Source of the DNA: Virgibacillus indicus
GTDB lineage: Bacteria > Bacillota > Bacilli > Bacillales > Amphibacillaceae
DNA length: 64,000 nucleotides
NCBI RefSeq assembly: GCF_002266285.1
Contig: NZ_NPMS01000004.1
Span: 186,001 to 250,000, forward strand
Direction: 5' to 3'
Numbering within the stretch: position 1 is the stretch's first letter; each line of letters begins with the position of its first letter. Shown piece after piece: positions 1-7,615 of this stretch. The notes under the pieces were generated by a model. It had not been told where the DNA came from and ran no database searches. It saw nothing but the letters and a program-made list of their open reading frames with translations. The position numbers and the translations under genes are program-made.

Positions 1-111
1 TTAACAATTCATAATCTGTCTGTATTAACAGACGAGGATATTGAGCAGGGAAATGATTACATGTCACTAATGAAGGAAAATTTAAACGTATTGGATAAAG
101 CAACAGATTAG
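1..111 (+). CDS. znuA: Zinc ABC transporter substrate-binding protein, C-terminal end (partial)
   Basis: The window opens inside a gene whose last 36 codons are read in frame 1 and end at TAG 109-111. The visible tail (ending YMSLMKENLNVLDKATD) resembles the final helix of ZnuA/AdcA-type solute-binding lipoproteins. An 18-bp gap with an AAAGAGG ribosome site separates it from znuC. The assignment rests mainly on its position before znuC-znuB-zur; the metal-binding residues lie outside the window. Confidence 0.75.
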   Translation, partial: LTIHNLSVLTDEDIEQGNDYMSLMKENLNVLDKATD

Positions 112-129
112 CAAAAGAGGTGTTTACAC

Positions 130-885
130 ATGTCAGAACCGGTTGTTTCAATGAAAAATATATCCTATGCCTATGATCAGAAAACTGTGTTAAACCACAT
201 AAACTTCGAAATTCCTAAAGGAGCCTTTATGGGGCTACTTGGTCCCAATGGCGGTGGCAAAACAACATTGATCAAACTAATTCTCGGGTTACTGAAACCT
301 GATGAAGGATCTGTACAATTACTTGGCGGACCAATCGGCAAATTTAAAGACTGGAATAGAATCGGTTTTGTTTCACAAAAAGCCAATTCATTTAATAAGG
401 GGTTCCCTGCTACCGTATTTGAGGTAGTTTCAACAGGACTGACTGCAAACGTTGGCTATTTCAGATTTTTCAATAAGAATCATAAGGAAAAAATAATTCA
501 GGCGATTGATCAGGTAGGTATGCTTGAATATACACATGAAAATATCGGGAATCTTTCCGGGGGCCAGCAGCAGCGGATCTTTATTGCCCGTTCCCTGGTT
601 AATGATCCACAGCTGCTTATACTGGATGAGCCTACTGTCGGTGTCGATTATGAAAATGTTCAGCGGTTTTATGAGCTTCTGCATCGTTTAAATGATGAAC
701 GCCAGATCACATTATTGCTCGTTACACATGACACAGGAACAATTACTGAGCATGCAACAGATATTGTTTGCTTAAATAAAACATTGCATTTTCACGGAAA
801 GCCGGAAGAATACACATCTCTTTCAGAAAAGGATTTGTCCGTATTTTATGGCCATCCCGTAAATATTGTCACCCACAATCATTAA
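130..885 (+). CDS. znuC: Zinc ABC transporter ATP-binding protein
   Basis: 251-residue ABC ATPase that energises high-affinity zinc import with ZnuA (binding protein) and ZnuB (permease). Walker A is GPNGGGKTT at residues 38-46, the ABC signature LSGGQQQR lies near residue 144, and Walker B LLILDEP near residue 164, followed by an H-loop (VTHD). The length is normal for the ZnuC/AdcC family. It sits between the znuA tail and znuB, and zur follows in the same run, which supports zinc rather than manganese as substrate. The sequence alone cannot fully exclude manganese. Confidence 0.9.
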   Translation: MSEPVVSMKNISYAYDQKTVLNHINFEIPKGAFMGLLGPNGGGKTTLIKLILGLLKPDEGSVQLLGGPIGKFKDWNRIGFVSQKANSFNKGFPATVFEVVSTGLTANVGYFRFFNKNHKEKIIQAIDQVGMLEYTHENIGNLSGGQQQRIFIARSLVNDPQLLILDEPTVGVDYENVQRFYELLHRLNDERQITLLLVTHDTGTITEHATDIVCLNKTLHFHGKPEEYTSLSEKDLSVFYGHPVNIVTHNH

Positions 886-901
886 TGCTGGAGGAACGGT
901 T

Positions 902-1768
902 ATGCTCGCAGATTTTCTGGAATACGACTTTTTACGATATACATTTTTAACAGGACTATTAATTGGAATCATCGCACCACTTCTAGGAACATTTATTGTA
1001 GTCAGACGACTGTCACTGATTGCTGATGCATTATCACATGTTACATTGGCCGGGATAGCTTTTGGATTATTGCTCGAGAAAAAATTTGCGGTAACACTGA
1101 TCACCCCATTATACAGCGGGATGGCCTTTTCCGTAATTGGCTCCATTTTCATTGAAAAACTTCGAGGTGTTTACAAGGCCTATCAGGAAATCGCGATACC
1201 AATTATTTTATCCGGTGGAGTAGGGTTAAGTGTAATCTTCATCTCAATTGCGGATGGCTTTAACACCGAATTATTCAACTACCTTTTTGGATCTGTATCA
1301 GCAGTAAGCATCAATGATTTTTATACCATTCTTGGGATTTCCATTTTCATCGTGATGATTGTAGGTTTGCTTTATAAAGAACTTTTCAGCCTTTCTTTCG
1401 ATGAAGAACATGCGACAATCTCTGGAATTCATGCAAAAGCAATTCACCTGCTTTTTATTGTTTTAACCGCACTGGTAATCGCGGCATCCATTCGAATAGT
1501 TGGCGTGCTGCTAGTTTCCGCATTGATGACATTACCGGTTGCTGCAAGCATGAGGATTGCTAAAGGTTTTAAACAAATGATGTTTTTATCTATTATTTTT
1601 GGCGAAATAGCCGTTGTTGCAGGTTTAATAACAGGTTATTATTTAAGTATCCCACCAGGTGGTACGATTGTACTTGTTTCACTAATTATTTTATTAATTT
1701 CGATTGCAGCAAAGAAATATAATTTCACGTTAAAAAAAGCACACGAAAATAACCTTCAAAAAAAGTGA
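902..1768 (+). CDS. znuB: Zinc ABC transporter permease
   Basis: 288-residue ABC-3 family membrane permease with about eight hydrophobic segments, forming the channel of the zinc importer with ZnuC. The frame is open upstream to a TTG at 866, but the ATG at 902 is preferred. It has a GGAGG ribosome site at 890-894 and gives the usual family start (MLADFLEYDFL). It begins 16 bp after znuC and ends 9 bp before zur, so the genes are probably cotranscribed. Confidence 0.9.
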   Translation: MLADFLEYDFLRYTFLTGLLIGIIAPLLGTFIVVRRLSLIADALSHVTLAGIAFGLLLEKKFAVTLITPLYSGMAFSVIGSIFIEKLRGVYKAYQEIAIPIILSGGVGLSVIFISIADGFNTELFNYLFGSVSAVSINDFYTILGISIFIVMIVGLLYKELFSLSFDEEHATISGIHAKAIHLLFIVLTALVIAASIRIVGVLLVSALMTLPVAASMRIAKGFKQMMFLSIIFGEIAVVAGLITGYYLSIPPGGTIVLVSLIILLISIAAKKYNFTLKKAHENNLQKK

Positions 1769-1777
1769 GGGATTTGA

Positions 1778-2191
1778 ATGAATATAAATGAGGCAATTGA
1801 TCGTTTGAAAAACAATGGCTATAAAGCTACCAAAAGACGTAAAGAAATCTTGGGTTTTTTTGAAGAAGCAGATGGCTACCGTACCGCAAAGGATTTAATT
1901 CAGCATTTGGAACCTGCTTATGAAGGAATCAGCTTTGACACAATCTACCGTAATCTTCATTTGTATAATGAAATGGAAATTTTGGAAACTACCGAATTAA
2001 ACGGGGAAAAACATTTCCGCATGAATTGCACGCACCATCATCACCATCATTTTATTTGCAATCAATGCGGAAAAACGAAGGAAATCGAAGTCTGCCCGAT
2101 GGACGAGGTACAAAATACGTTGGCCAATTACGAAATAGAGGGACATAAATTTGAAATTTACGGATTATGCCCCGGCTGCAAAAGTGCATGA
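1778..2191 (+). CDS. zur: Fur-family zinc uptake repressor
   Basis: 137-residue Fur-family metalloregulator. The N-terminal winged helix includes a recognition helix around residues 50-60 (SFDTIYRNL). The structural zinc site is formed by C94xxC97 and C131xxC134. A run of six histidines at residues 86-91 sits just before the first CxxC, where family members place regulatory metal ligands. Its place directly after znuB argues for Zur rather than Fur or PerR. When loaded with zinc it would repress zinc uptake genes, probably including this operon, whose promoter lies outside the window. Confidence 0.88.
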   Translation: MNINEAIDRLKNNGYKATKRRKEILGFFEEADGYRTAKDLIQHLEPAYEGISFDTIYRNLHLYNEMEILETTELNGEKHFRMNCTHHHHHHFICNQCGKTKEIEVCPMDEVQNTLANYEIEGHKFEIYGLCPGCKSA

Positions 2192-2571
2192 ACATAAAGC
2201 TTTATTTAGCTGCTGGTACTGGCGGGATGTTCGGTGCGATTGCCCGTTATGGAATTTCTGTGCTTTTCGGTACCGATCACATATTTCCATATACAACCTT
2301 ATTTATTAATTTATCAGGCTGCTTTTTAATTAGCTTTCTTTTATACCATCCATCATTAAAGCAGAAGCTTTCTCCTGAATTGTTTGCAGCTTTCAGTGTT
2401 GGTGTAATTGGTGCTTTTACCACCTTTTCGACATTTGCTGTTGAAACTATTCAGCTCATGAACAGCCACATGTTATTGGCGGCTGTTTATATTTTGCTTA
2501 GTGTTGCCGGCGGGATTTTATTTTGCATGCTTGGATTTAAGGTGGCCTCAAGGAAGTGGAACATTCAATGA
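2188..2571 (+). CDS. crcB: Fluoride ion channel CrcB/Fluc, first copy
   Basis: 127-residue Fluc membrane protein with four hydrophobic helices, which exports toxic fluoride as an antiparallel dimer. Diagnostic motifs are the N-terminal GGMFGAIARY and GAFTTFSTF in the third helix. The ATG at 2188 overlaps the zur stop codon (ATGA), so translation is probably coupled to zur. An upstream in-frame ATG at 2167 lies inside zur and lacks a ribosome site. A second, dissimilar crcB follows at once, the arrangement expected of a heterodimeric Fluc pair. Confidence 0.9.
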   Translation: MNIKLYLAAGTGGMFGAIARYGISVLFGTDHIFPYTTLFINLSGCFLISFLLYHPSLKQKLSPELFAAFSVGVIGAFTTFSTFAVETIQLMNSHMLLAAVYILLSVAGGILFCMLGFKVASRKWNIQ

Positions 2572-2915
2572 ATATTTTCCTCATCGCAATTGGTGGTTTT
2601 TTTGGCAGTGCTGCCAGGTTTTATCTTTCAGTCAAAGCAAACAAAAGATTGATTGGCACCTGGACAGCTAATATTTCTGGTTCCTTTCTCCTGGCAGTTC
2701 TGCTTGTTCTATCAGAAAAAGAAATCACACCTGAATGGTTGTGGGGGCTGCTTGGAATCGGCTTTTGTGGTTCATACACAACTTTTTCTACCTTTGGAAA
2801 TGAGGCCTTGCAATTAATAATATCAAATCAATATAAAAAAGCACTCGGTTATATACTCAGCTCCTTGATCATTTCAATCGTCATAGTTTTTAGTGTTTTT
2901 CGCCTATTTTTGTAG
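2568..2915 (+). CDS. crcB: Fluoride ion channel CrcB/Fluc, second copy
   Basis: 115-residue partner of the preceding gene, with four hydrophobic helices, GGFFGSAARF near the N-terminus and GSYTTFSTFGNEAL in the third helix. The ATG at 2568 overlaps the stop of the first copy (ATGA). An AAGGAA element lies 13 bp upstream; the in-frame GTG at 2556 has no usable ribosome site. The two proteins clearly differ in sequence, as in Bacillus heterodimeric Fluc pairs. No fluoride riboswitch is visible, because expression appears to come from the zinc operon upstream. Confidence 0.9.
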   Translation: MNIFLIAIGGFFGSAARFYLSVKANKRLIGTWTANISGSFLLAVLLVLSEKEITPEWLWGLLGIGFCGSYTTFSTFGNEALQLIISNQYKKALGYILSSLIISIVIVFSVFRLFL

Positions 2916-2984
2916 AGACTTTTTCCATTTTCAACTTATTTCGTGTATACTACATTTTAGATATTCAGGTTAGGAGATTTGTGT

Positions 2985-3443
2985 ATGGAAAAGGGAAAAG
3001 TTCTTATCATTACAATTTTAACAATATTAATTGCTGCTTTTATCGTTTTTGTTGCTGTTATGCAGCATAATTTTAATAATCCTGAATTTGATCAAACAGA
3101 ATCTGGAAGTGTACATAATGCTGAATTAGAAGAGAATCCTGAAGATGAAACTGATGACGAAACCGAAGATTCTGATGACACTGAAGATAAAGTTCAGAAA
3201 GAAGAAGAGGAAACCGAAGAAGAAGCAGTCACTCATTCTACAAGATATGTAACGGTTGAAACATTGAATGTCAGAAGCGGTCCAGGAGTTGACTATGAAA
3301 TTGCTGGGGTCGTTGTAATCGATGAGGAAGTCTCTGTTGAGGACAGTGGAGAAGAATGGGTGAAGATAACTACCGATGAATTTGAGGGTTACGTTAACGA
3401 AAAGTATTTATCAGATGAATCAAGCGAAGAAGCTGCCCAATAG
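2985..3443 (+). CDS. Membrane-anchored SH3b-domain protein
   Basis: 152-residue protein with one N-terminal membrane segment (about residues 7-28), a very acidic linker rich in Glu and Asp (about residues 45-85), and a bacterial SH3 domain at about residues 90-145 (TLNVRSGPGVDYEIAGVV, then WVKI and GYVNEKYL). The domain would face the cell wall, where SH3b domains commonly bind peptidoglycan. No catalytic domain is present. ATG 2985 is chosen over TTG 2979 because TAGGAG at 2971-2976 is 8 bp upstream. The partner and exact role are unknown. Confidence 0.8.
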   Translation: MEKGKVLIITILTILIAAFIVFVAVMQHNFNNPEFDQTESGSVHNAELEENPEDETDDETEDSDDTEDKVQKEEEETEEEAVTHSTRYVTVETLNVRSGPGVDYEIAGVVVIDEEVSVEDSGEEWVKITTDEFEGYVNEKYLSDESSEEAAQ

Positions 3444-3474
3444 AGTTTGACCCTTTGGGACAGCTTCTTTTTTT
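3427..3474 (+). terminator. Intrinsic terminator after the SH3 gene
   Basis: GAAGCTGCCC (3429-3438) pairs with GGGACAGCTTC (3457-3467, one bulged A), followed by a run of seven T. The stem begins inside the last codons of the SH3 gene, and the T-run reaches the stop codon of the convergent gene. Confidence 0.85.
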
Positions 3475-4276
3475 ATCCAAATACCTCCTGCAATACTTTT
3501 GATTCCTCGTGATCCAGCATATTCTTTTGAATTACTTCATTAACGGGCTTATTCATCTGTGCTTTTAAATCATTTGATGAATCAGGTTCACCAATAACAT
3601 ATATTTTTTCCCAGCTATGTTCTTTTGCCCGCTTGTCCAGTTTAGGGGCAATTTTTTTATACCAGCGCTGCTGATTCGCCTCATAACGTGCGTCAAAATG
3701 GTCTCTTTGCCTATCTGCATTGCCAGCCCCCATGGAAGCATTTGAATTTCTAGGTCCTTGTTTTTGACGCCAGTCCTCTGTTTTTATATCAAGTTCAAAA
3801 GAAGTAGTATCTTCAATTTCATTTAAATAAGATTCAATAACTTTGATTTCATTTTGCTGTACCAGGATAATTCCCGATTTTGGAAACTGGTCTCTTAATT
3901 TAGCGAGCTGGCTGATTTCAGGTGTTTCCTGCCAGTAAAACTCTGTCTCGACATGCATCTGCACTCTGTTTGCGAACCAGACCTCCTCATCAGCAGTTGC
4001 AAAAATAACGATTCCCTTCAGGAAATTTTGTTCATTTCCTTTAACAAACTTATCAACCTTTTGTTTGATTAACTGAAAATTCCTTAATTCTTCCTTATTC
4101 TCATCTTCTTCCAGATACTGTTCAAAATTACGGATACCATTTTTATAATGTATTTTCCATTCACCACTCTGCTGATCAGGGTCTGATGGATCCGTATTTA
4201 AGTACATTGTAAATACTTTATTCGCACCTTCTCTTTGCACATTTTCCAGCTGCTTCAATTCCTTATTCAAATCCAT
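3473..4276 (-). CDS. Bacterial aeRF1/Vms1-like (VLRF1 family) release factor homologue
   Basis: 267-residue soluble protein resembling the bacterial archaeo-eukaryotic release-factor (baeRF/VLRF1) families, which are related to the peptidyl-tRNA-releasing domain of Vms1/ANKZF1. Features seen are a core with IVIFATADEEVWFANRVQ and GIILVQQNEIKVI strands, a Gly/Asn/Gln-rich loop around residues 180-200 (MGAGNADRQRDHFDARYEAN), and a helical C-terminal region with KIYVIGEP. ATG 4276 is used because AAAGGAG lies 12 bp upstream; TTG 4309 has no ribosome site. A role in rescuing stalled ribosomes is inferred from the family. The gene is monocistronic. Confidence 0.65.
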   Translation of the reverse strand: MDLNKELKQLENVQREGANKVFTMYLNTDPSDPDQQSGEWKIHYKNGIRNFEQYLEEDENKEELRNFQLIKQKVDKFVKGNEQNFLKGIVIFATADEEVWFANRVQMHVETEFYWQETPEISQLAKLRDQFPKSGIILVQQNEIKVIESYLNEIEDTTSFELDIKTEDWRQKQGPRNSNASMGAGNADRQRDHFDARYEANQQRWYKKIAPKLDKRAKEHSWEKIYVIGEPDSSNDLKAQMNKPVNEVIQKNMLDHEESKVLQEVFG

Positions 4277-4355
4277 AGGATACAGGCACTCCTTTAAGAA
4301 AGTTTTCAATTCTTAGTAGTGTTTATCCTATATTTGCGGGGTATAAACATGCTTA

Positions 4356-4670
4356 TTATGAGATTAATTTTAATCCGACTGCAGCGGAAAGAACCATGCC
4401 AATAAACAAAAGCCTCTTCCAATCCTTCGATTCATTAAAAAATATCATCCCGGCAAGTGCGCTGCCTACTGTTCCCATCCCTGTCCATACAGCATATGCC
4501 GTACTCATTGGAATTGTCTTCATAGCTATTGATAAAAAGATAAAGCTTAAAATGAACCCACCGAATAATAATCCGAGAGAAGATAAATTCAGCTTTTTAT
4601 TCACTTTATTTATTCCCATAACTCCAACCACTTCACCTGCTCCGGCAAAAATCAAAAAAATCCAGTCCAT
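4356..4670 (-). CDS. ykkD: SMR-family guanidinium exporter subunit (YkkD-like)
   Basis: 104-residue small multidrug resistance protein with four transmembrane helices and the conserved membrane-embedded Glu in the first helix (FAGAGEVVGVMGINK), which binds substrate and proton. The AYAVWTG motif lies in the third helix. Its ATG shares one base with the stop codon of the upstream partner (TAATG), so the two are translationally coupled. The guanidine-I riboswitch in the leader points to guanidinium export by an obligate heterodimer rather than general drug efflux. Confidence 0.88.
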   Translation of the reverse strand: MDWIFLIFAGAGEVVGVMGINKVNKKLNLSSLGLLFGGFILSFIFLSIAMKTIPMSTAYAVWTGMGTVGSALAGMIFFNESKDWKRLLFIGMVLSAAVGLKLIS

Positions 4671-5011
4671 TATGATTGGCCTCCTTCACTATCAGCAGCT
4701 GGTGTTATTGTTTTCAAGCCAATGACTCCGCTAAGCAGCAGAAGAATCAATGCTATTTTTTCAATCCGGAATGGCTCATTGAATACGAGTATTTCCAATA
4801 TAACCGTTCCAGCAGTACCCATCCCTGTGAATACAGCATATGTTGTCCCTACCGGAAGCCGTCTCGATCCAATAATAAGTAAATGCATACTAAAATAGAT
4901 TGCAAACAGCGTAAGTCCCCATGTCCACCAATTAAAGGCATGCTTTAATCCAATTACCCAGCCAATCTCAAATAATCCGGCTATAAATACAAAATTCCAA
5001 TCTTTTTTCAT
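4670..5011 (-). CDS. ykkC: SMR-family guanidinium exporter subunit (YkkC-like)
   Basis: 113-residue SMR protein, first gene of the pair. Four helices are seen, with GLFEIGWVIGLKHAF in helix one carrying the essential Glu, and TTYAVFTGMGTAGTV in helix three. ATG 5011 is preferred to ATG 5020 because AGGAG at 5021-5025 is nine bases upstream of the former and directly abuts the latter. Expression is controlled by a promoter at 5205-5233 and a guanidine-I riboswitch with a terminator. The family context predicts proton-coupled guanidinium efflux as a heterodimer with YkkD. Confidence 0.9.
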   Translation of the reverse strand: MKKDWNFVFIAGLFEIGWVIGLKHAFNWWTWGLTLFAIYFSMHLLIIGSRRLPVGTTYAVFTGMGTAGTVILEILVFNEPFRIEKIALILLLLSGVIGLKTITPAADSEGGQS

Positions 5012-5063
5012 GCTCACCATCTCCTGTAAAAGCGTTTATGCAAGTTACATGCAGGAAAAATTG

Positions 5064-5109
5064 AAAAACCCGGGAAGATATCTATCAAACATAGACATCC
5101 TCCCGGGCT
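5064..5109 (-). terminator. Riboswitch expression-platform terminator
   Basis: On the minus strand CCCGGGAGGATGTCTATG pairs with an imperfect complement ending CTTCCCGGG, followed by five T. The 5' arm of this hairpin is the conserved 3' segment of the guanidine aptamer. Ligand binding would therefore be expected to sequester it and allow read-through into ykkC. Confidence 0.9.
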
Positions 5110-5182
5110 TTTGTCCCTCCGTGTACACGAACAGTGCGTTTTCTCTCGGACCAGACCAGCAGAAAGCTGCGGAACCCTAGAA
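5098..5182 (-). promoter_or_regulatory. Guanidine-I (ykkC) riboswitch aptamer
   Basis: The minus strand carries the hallmark segments of the ykkC/guanidine-I class in order: CTAGGGTTCCG (5180-5170), GGTCTGGTCCGAGAG (5158-5144), and ACACGGAGGGA followed by AAAGCCCGGGAGG (5124-5098). It lies between a promoter and the paired SMR genes and overlaps a terminator. The known ligand of this class is free guanidinium, and the genetic logic is on with ligand. Subclass 2 variants (ppGpp, PRPP) precede other gene types, so guanidine is the best call. Confidence 0.93.
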
Positions 5183-5204
5183 AACTTATATATTATTAGT
5201 TAAG

Positions 5205-5233
5205 ATTATAACGTTTAAATTGATTTTGGTCAA
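5205..5233 (-). promoter_or_regulatory. Promoter of the guanidine riboswitch operon
   Basis: On the minus strand TTGACC (5233-5228), a 17-base spacer and TATAAT (5210-5205), about 25 bases before the aptamer. The -35 box overlaps the stop codon of the upstream membrane-protein gene. Confidence 0.75.
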
Positions 5234-6408
5234 TGATCGGTCAGCTGTTTTTCCATTTTTTTCAGCTGCAGCTTTAAGGCTTCTTGTTCCTGAGTGCTGA
5301 CATCTGATTCACCATACCTCACTTTTTGATAAACCACAATATCTGATTCCATTCCAATCCGCTCAAACCAATCTTCAATTGTTTCAAAGGACATTCGTCC
5401 TTTTTGGTTCTTTTCCGCGAATTTTTCAAATTGCAAAACCATTCTCCGCACCGGATGTTCCGGTCGTTTAAACATGTTTTTTATTCTGGTGGCTATGGAA
5501 TAGGAGTTACCTCCTTCTTGCGGATCCAATTCACTATAAGAAATCTTAGCATTCTGTGTTTCCTGTTTTGTTGAACTGCGAAAGCGTCTTTTCAAATAAA
5601 ATAAAGCAATTATTAAAAGCAGGACAACAAAACCTATGGCAACAAATAAGGTACTTTCTTCCAGGAGTGAAACACCCTGAGGCTCATTCCAGTATTCCCC
5701 GCCTTCTCCTCCCCCGTCACTATTCTGTGATGTCCATTCTCTTTCATTAACTTCTATGAGGCTGAGAATATTTGATATACCGCCAAGGGAAAGCCCCAGT
5801 AAATGAAGCAATCCATTCCAAATCCCCAGTACTGAATTACGGATCCCATCAGATATGGCAAAAAACAATAGAGCTCCTATTCCAAGAAAACCAATAAAAT
5901 ACACAGCCAGCATGCGATCAAATTCTCTGCGTTCTTGTTTTTTCAATGCAGCCAGATGACTGCTGATATAGCCAGTAATCAAAATAATAATCTGCAAAAA
6001 CGGAAATATCATAATCCGGCTATCTCTGACCAGCAGACTTACAAGTGCAGTTAATACAATTGTAATGATAATGTATTGATTTTCTCTGCTGATAATTTCT
6101 TCACGGCGGATACTAATATATCTCCAGACAAACAGGACAGGAAATAACACAGCTGCTGCAATCGGATAATCCCACAAGTAAAATACGCCAAATAATACAG
6201 GAGCCATTATAATATACCAAAAATAACTTACTGTCCTTGCTGTTATTATTGAAAATAAAATACATGTCAGCAATATAATAATAAGATAGCTCCAGTATGG
6301 CACCCAGAGAAACCGATGATACATAATTGGCAGCATAATTAAAAACATGATGATTGCTTCACTGAGAAAATGGTAGGCAAATGTTAACATTGGATGGTTA
6401 TTTTGCAT
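5230..6408 (-). CDS. Multi-pass membrane protein with C-terminal DUF4129-like tail
   Basis: 392-residue protein with about eight hydrophobic segments in the first 270 residues, then a soluble tail. In the tail, FEKFAEKNQKGRMSFETIED and the following WFERIG resemble the DUF4129 region found at the C-terminus of large membrane transglutaminase-like proteins (YebA type). The extracellular transglutaminase domain usual in that position is absent; only a short Glu/Gly-rich stretch sits between membrane segments. It overlaps the DUF58 gene by 11 bp in a MoxR-DUF58 operon. Function unknown; a role in envelope maintenance is a guess from the operon type. Confidence 0.7.
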   Translation of the reverse strand: MQNNHPMLTFAYHFLSEAIIMFLIMLPIMYHRFLWVPYWSYLIIILLTCILFSIITARTVSYFWYIIMAPVLFGVFYLWDYPIAAAVLFPVLFVWRYISIRREEIISRENQYIIITIVLTALVSLLVRDSRIMIFPFLQIIILITGYISSHLAALKKQERREFDRMLAVYFIGFLGIGALLFFAISDGIRNSVLGIWNGLLHLLGLSLGGISNILSLIEVNEREWTSQNSDGGGEGGEYWNEPQGVSLLEESTLFVAIGFVVLLLIIALFYLKRRFRSSTKQETQNAKISYSELDPQEGGNSYSIATRIKNMFKRPEHPVRRMVLQFEKFAEKNQKGRMSFETIEDWFERIGMESDIVVYQKVRYGESDVSTQEQEALKLQLKKMEKQLTDH

Positions 6409-7615
6409 CCTTCATCCCATCCTTTTCCAATGACTTTATAATCGCTGCATCATTCTCCTGAATAACACGAAATGCCGATTTTTGCTGTATCCGCCAGGAA
6501 TCCATAATCCTCCGAGTCCCGGCCGGAACATTTCCAATGAATATAATTGTTTTCGGTTTGGAAAAGTGTTTCCCCAAACGATGGAGCATTTGGTTAAATG
6601 GCATGATCATTGATTGTTTATGAACTCTTGCAAGCATTTCCAGAGCCTGTCCATAATGATTTTTTCCTTCCCCTTCTGAAAGATGAACATATGGAACTTT
6701 GCCCGGCTTGCGGGAATTAATAAATATCTCAAAAGGAACACCTTTTTTTGTGGCATACTCAGATAAATAGGCTGTATATGATAATAGCTCTTCCAGGTTT
6801 TGATTAAATCTTGTCATATTTTTATTATCCTTTATACCTAGGTTAACGATAAAAACATATGACATATCAACGACTTTTTCATATACATTTGTTTGCAGCT
6901 TCTGTGATTTTACCGAAGCATTCCAGTTAATACGGTGAAATGGATCACTATAGCTATAATCTCTTGTTCCTAATGGACTTTGTATATCTTCAAATGGAGA
7001 CATATTTGAGCGGCCGATTCCCGGTATCATATGAAAAACCATCTCTGTATTGTGAACAGGAAGCAGCTTTGGGAATACAATAAACTCTGTATAATAGAAC
7101 CCATTAAACTTTAATGTCAGTAAATCAAAGTTAAAAAGATGCGGAAAAACATAGGAAATATTATTGATTCTTGAAACACCACGCTCCTGTGCAACAACAG
7201 GAATTTCAACTGTTATTTTTCGCTTGCGAAAAATTGATAAAGGGACATTTATCTGGGTCCAGTACTTGTCTGTTTCCTTGGTATGTTCATATGCCCTTAT
7301 TGCTGCACCAGTCTGAAATTGAAATTCCCCATTTACAAGAGGAAAAACAGATTGATTTGACAACTCAAAAGTCAGGGATGACTCCTCTTCGGGAAATAAC
7401 TTTATAGTCATTCGAGGATTCTTAAGATCTAACTTTTTACCGATCCCTGTGTCATATAATTTGTATACAACCAGATATGCTGTAAATACACCTACACCCA
7501 AAAAAGCAATTTGATTTGAAAAAATGATCCCGATTAAACAGAAAATAATGATTGCAACAAGCATATAGTCAAAGCTTTTCTGCTGCTGTGAACCAAATTC
7601 CTTTTGCCATATCAT
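6398..7615 (-). CDS. DUF58 (YeaD-like) protein
   Basis: 405-residue protein with two membrane segments near the N-terminus (about residues 14-50) and a beta-rich middle region. The DUF58 signature is present, GTRDYSYSDPFHRINWNAS, followed by VYEKVVDMSYVFIVNLG, part of a degenerate von Willebrand A-like fold. Its ATG overlaps the moxR stop codon (ATGA). DUF58 proteins are regular partners of MoxR AAA ATPases, which are thought to act as chaperones loading metal-binding vWA proteins. The precise client here is unknown. Confidence 0.85.
   Translation of the reverse strand: MIWQKEFGSQQQKSFDYMLVAIIIFCLIGIIFSNQIAFLGVGVFTAYLVVYKLYDTGIGKKLDLKNPRMTIKLFPEEESSLTFELSNQSVFPLVNGEFQFQTGAAIRAYEHTKETDKYWTQINVPLSIFRKRKITVEIPVVAQERGVSRINNISYVFPHLFNFDLLTLKFNGFYYTEFIVFPKLLPVHNTEMVFHMIPGIGRSNMSPFEDIQSPLGTRDYSYSDPFHRINWNASVKSQKLQTNVYEKVVDMSYVFIVNLGIKDNKNMTRFNQNLEELLSYTAYLSEYATKKGVPFEIFINSRKPGKVPYVHLSEGEGKNHYGQALEMLARVHKQSMIMPFNQMLHRLGKHFSKPKTIIFIGNVPAGTRRIMDSWRIQQKSAFRVIQENDAAIIKSLEKDGMKDAK

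Noticed and set aside
2030..2050. Run of six histidines in zur, like an affinity tag or sequencing artefact
   Set aside because: His-rich stretches before the first CxxC are normal in Fur-family metal sensors, and the reading frame is intact on both sides.
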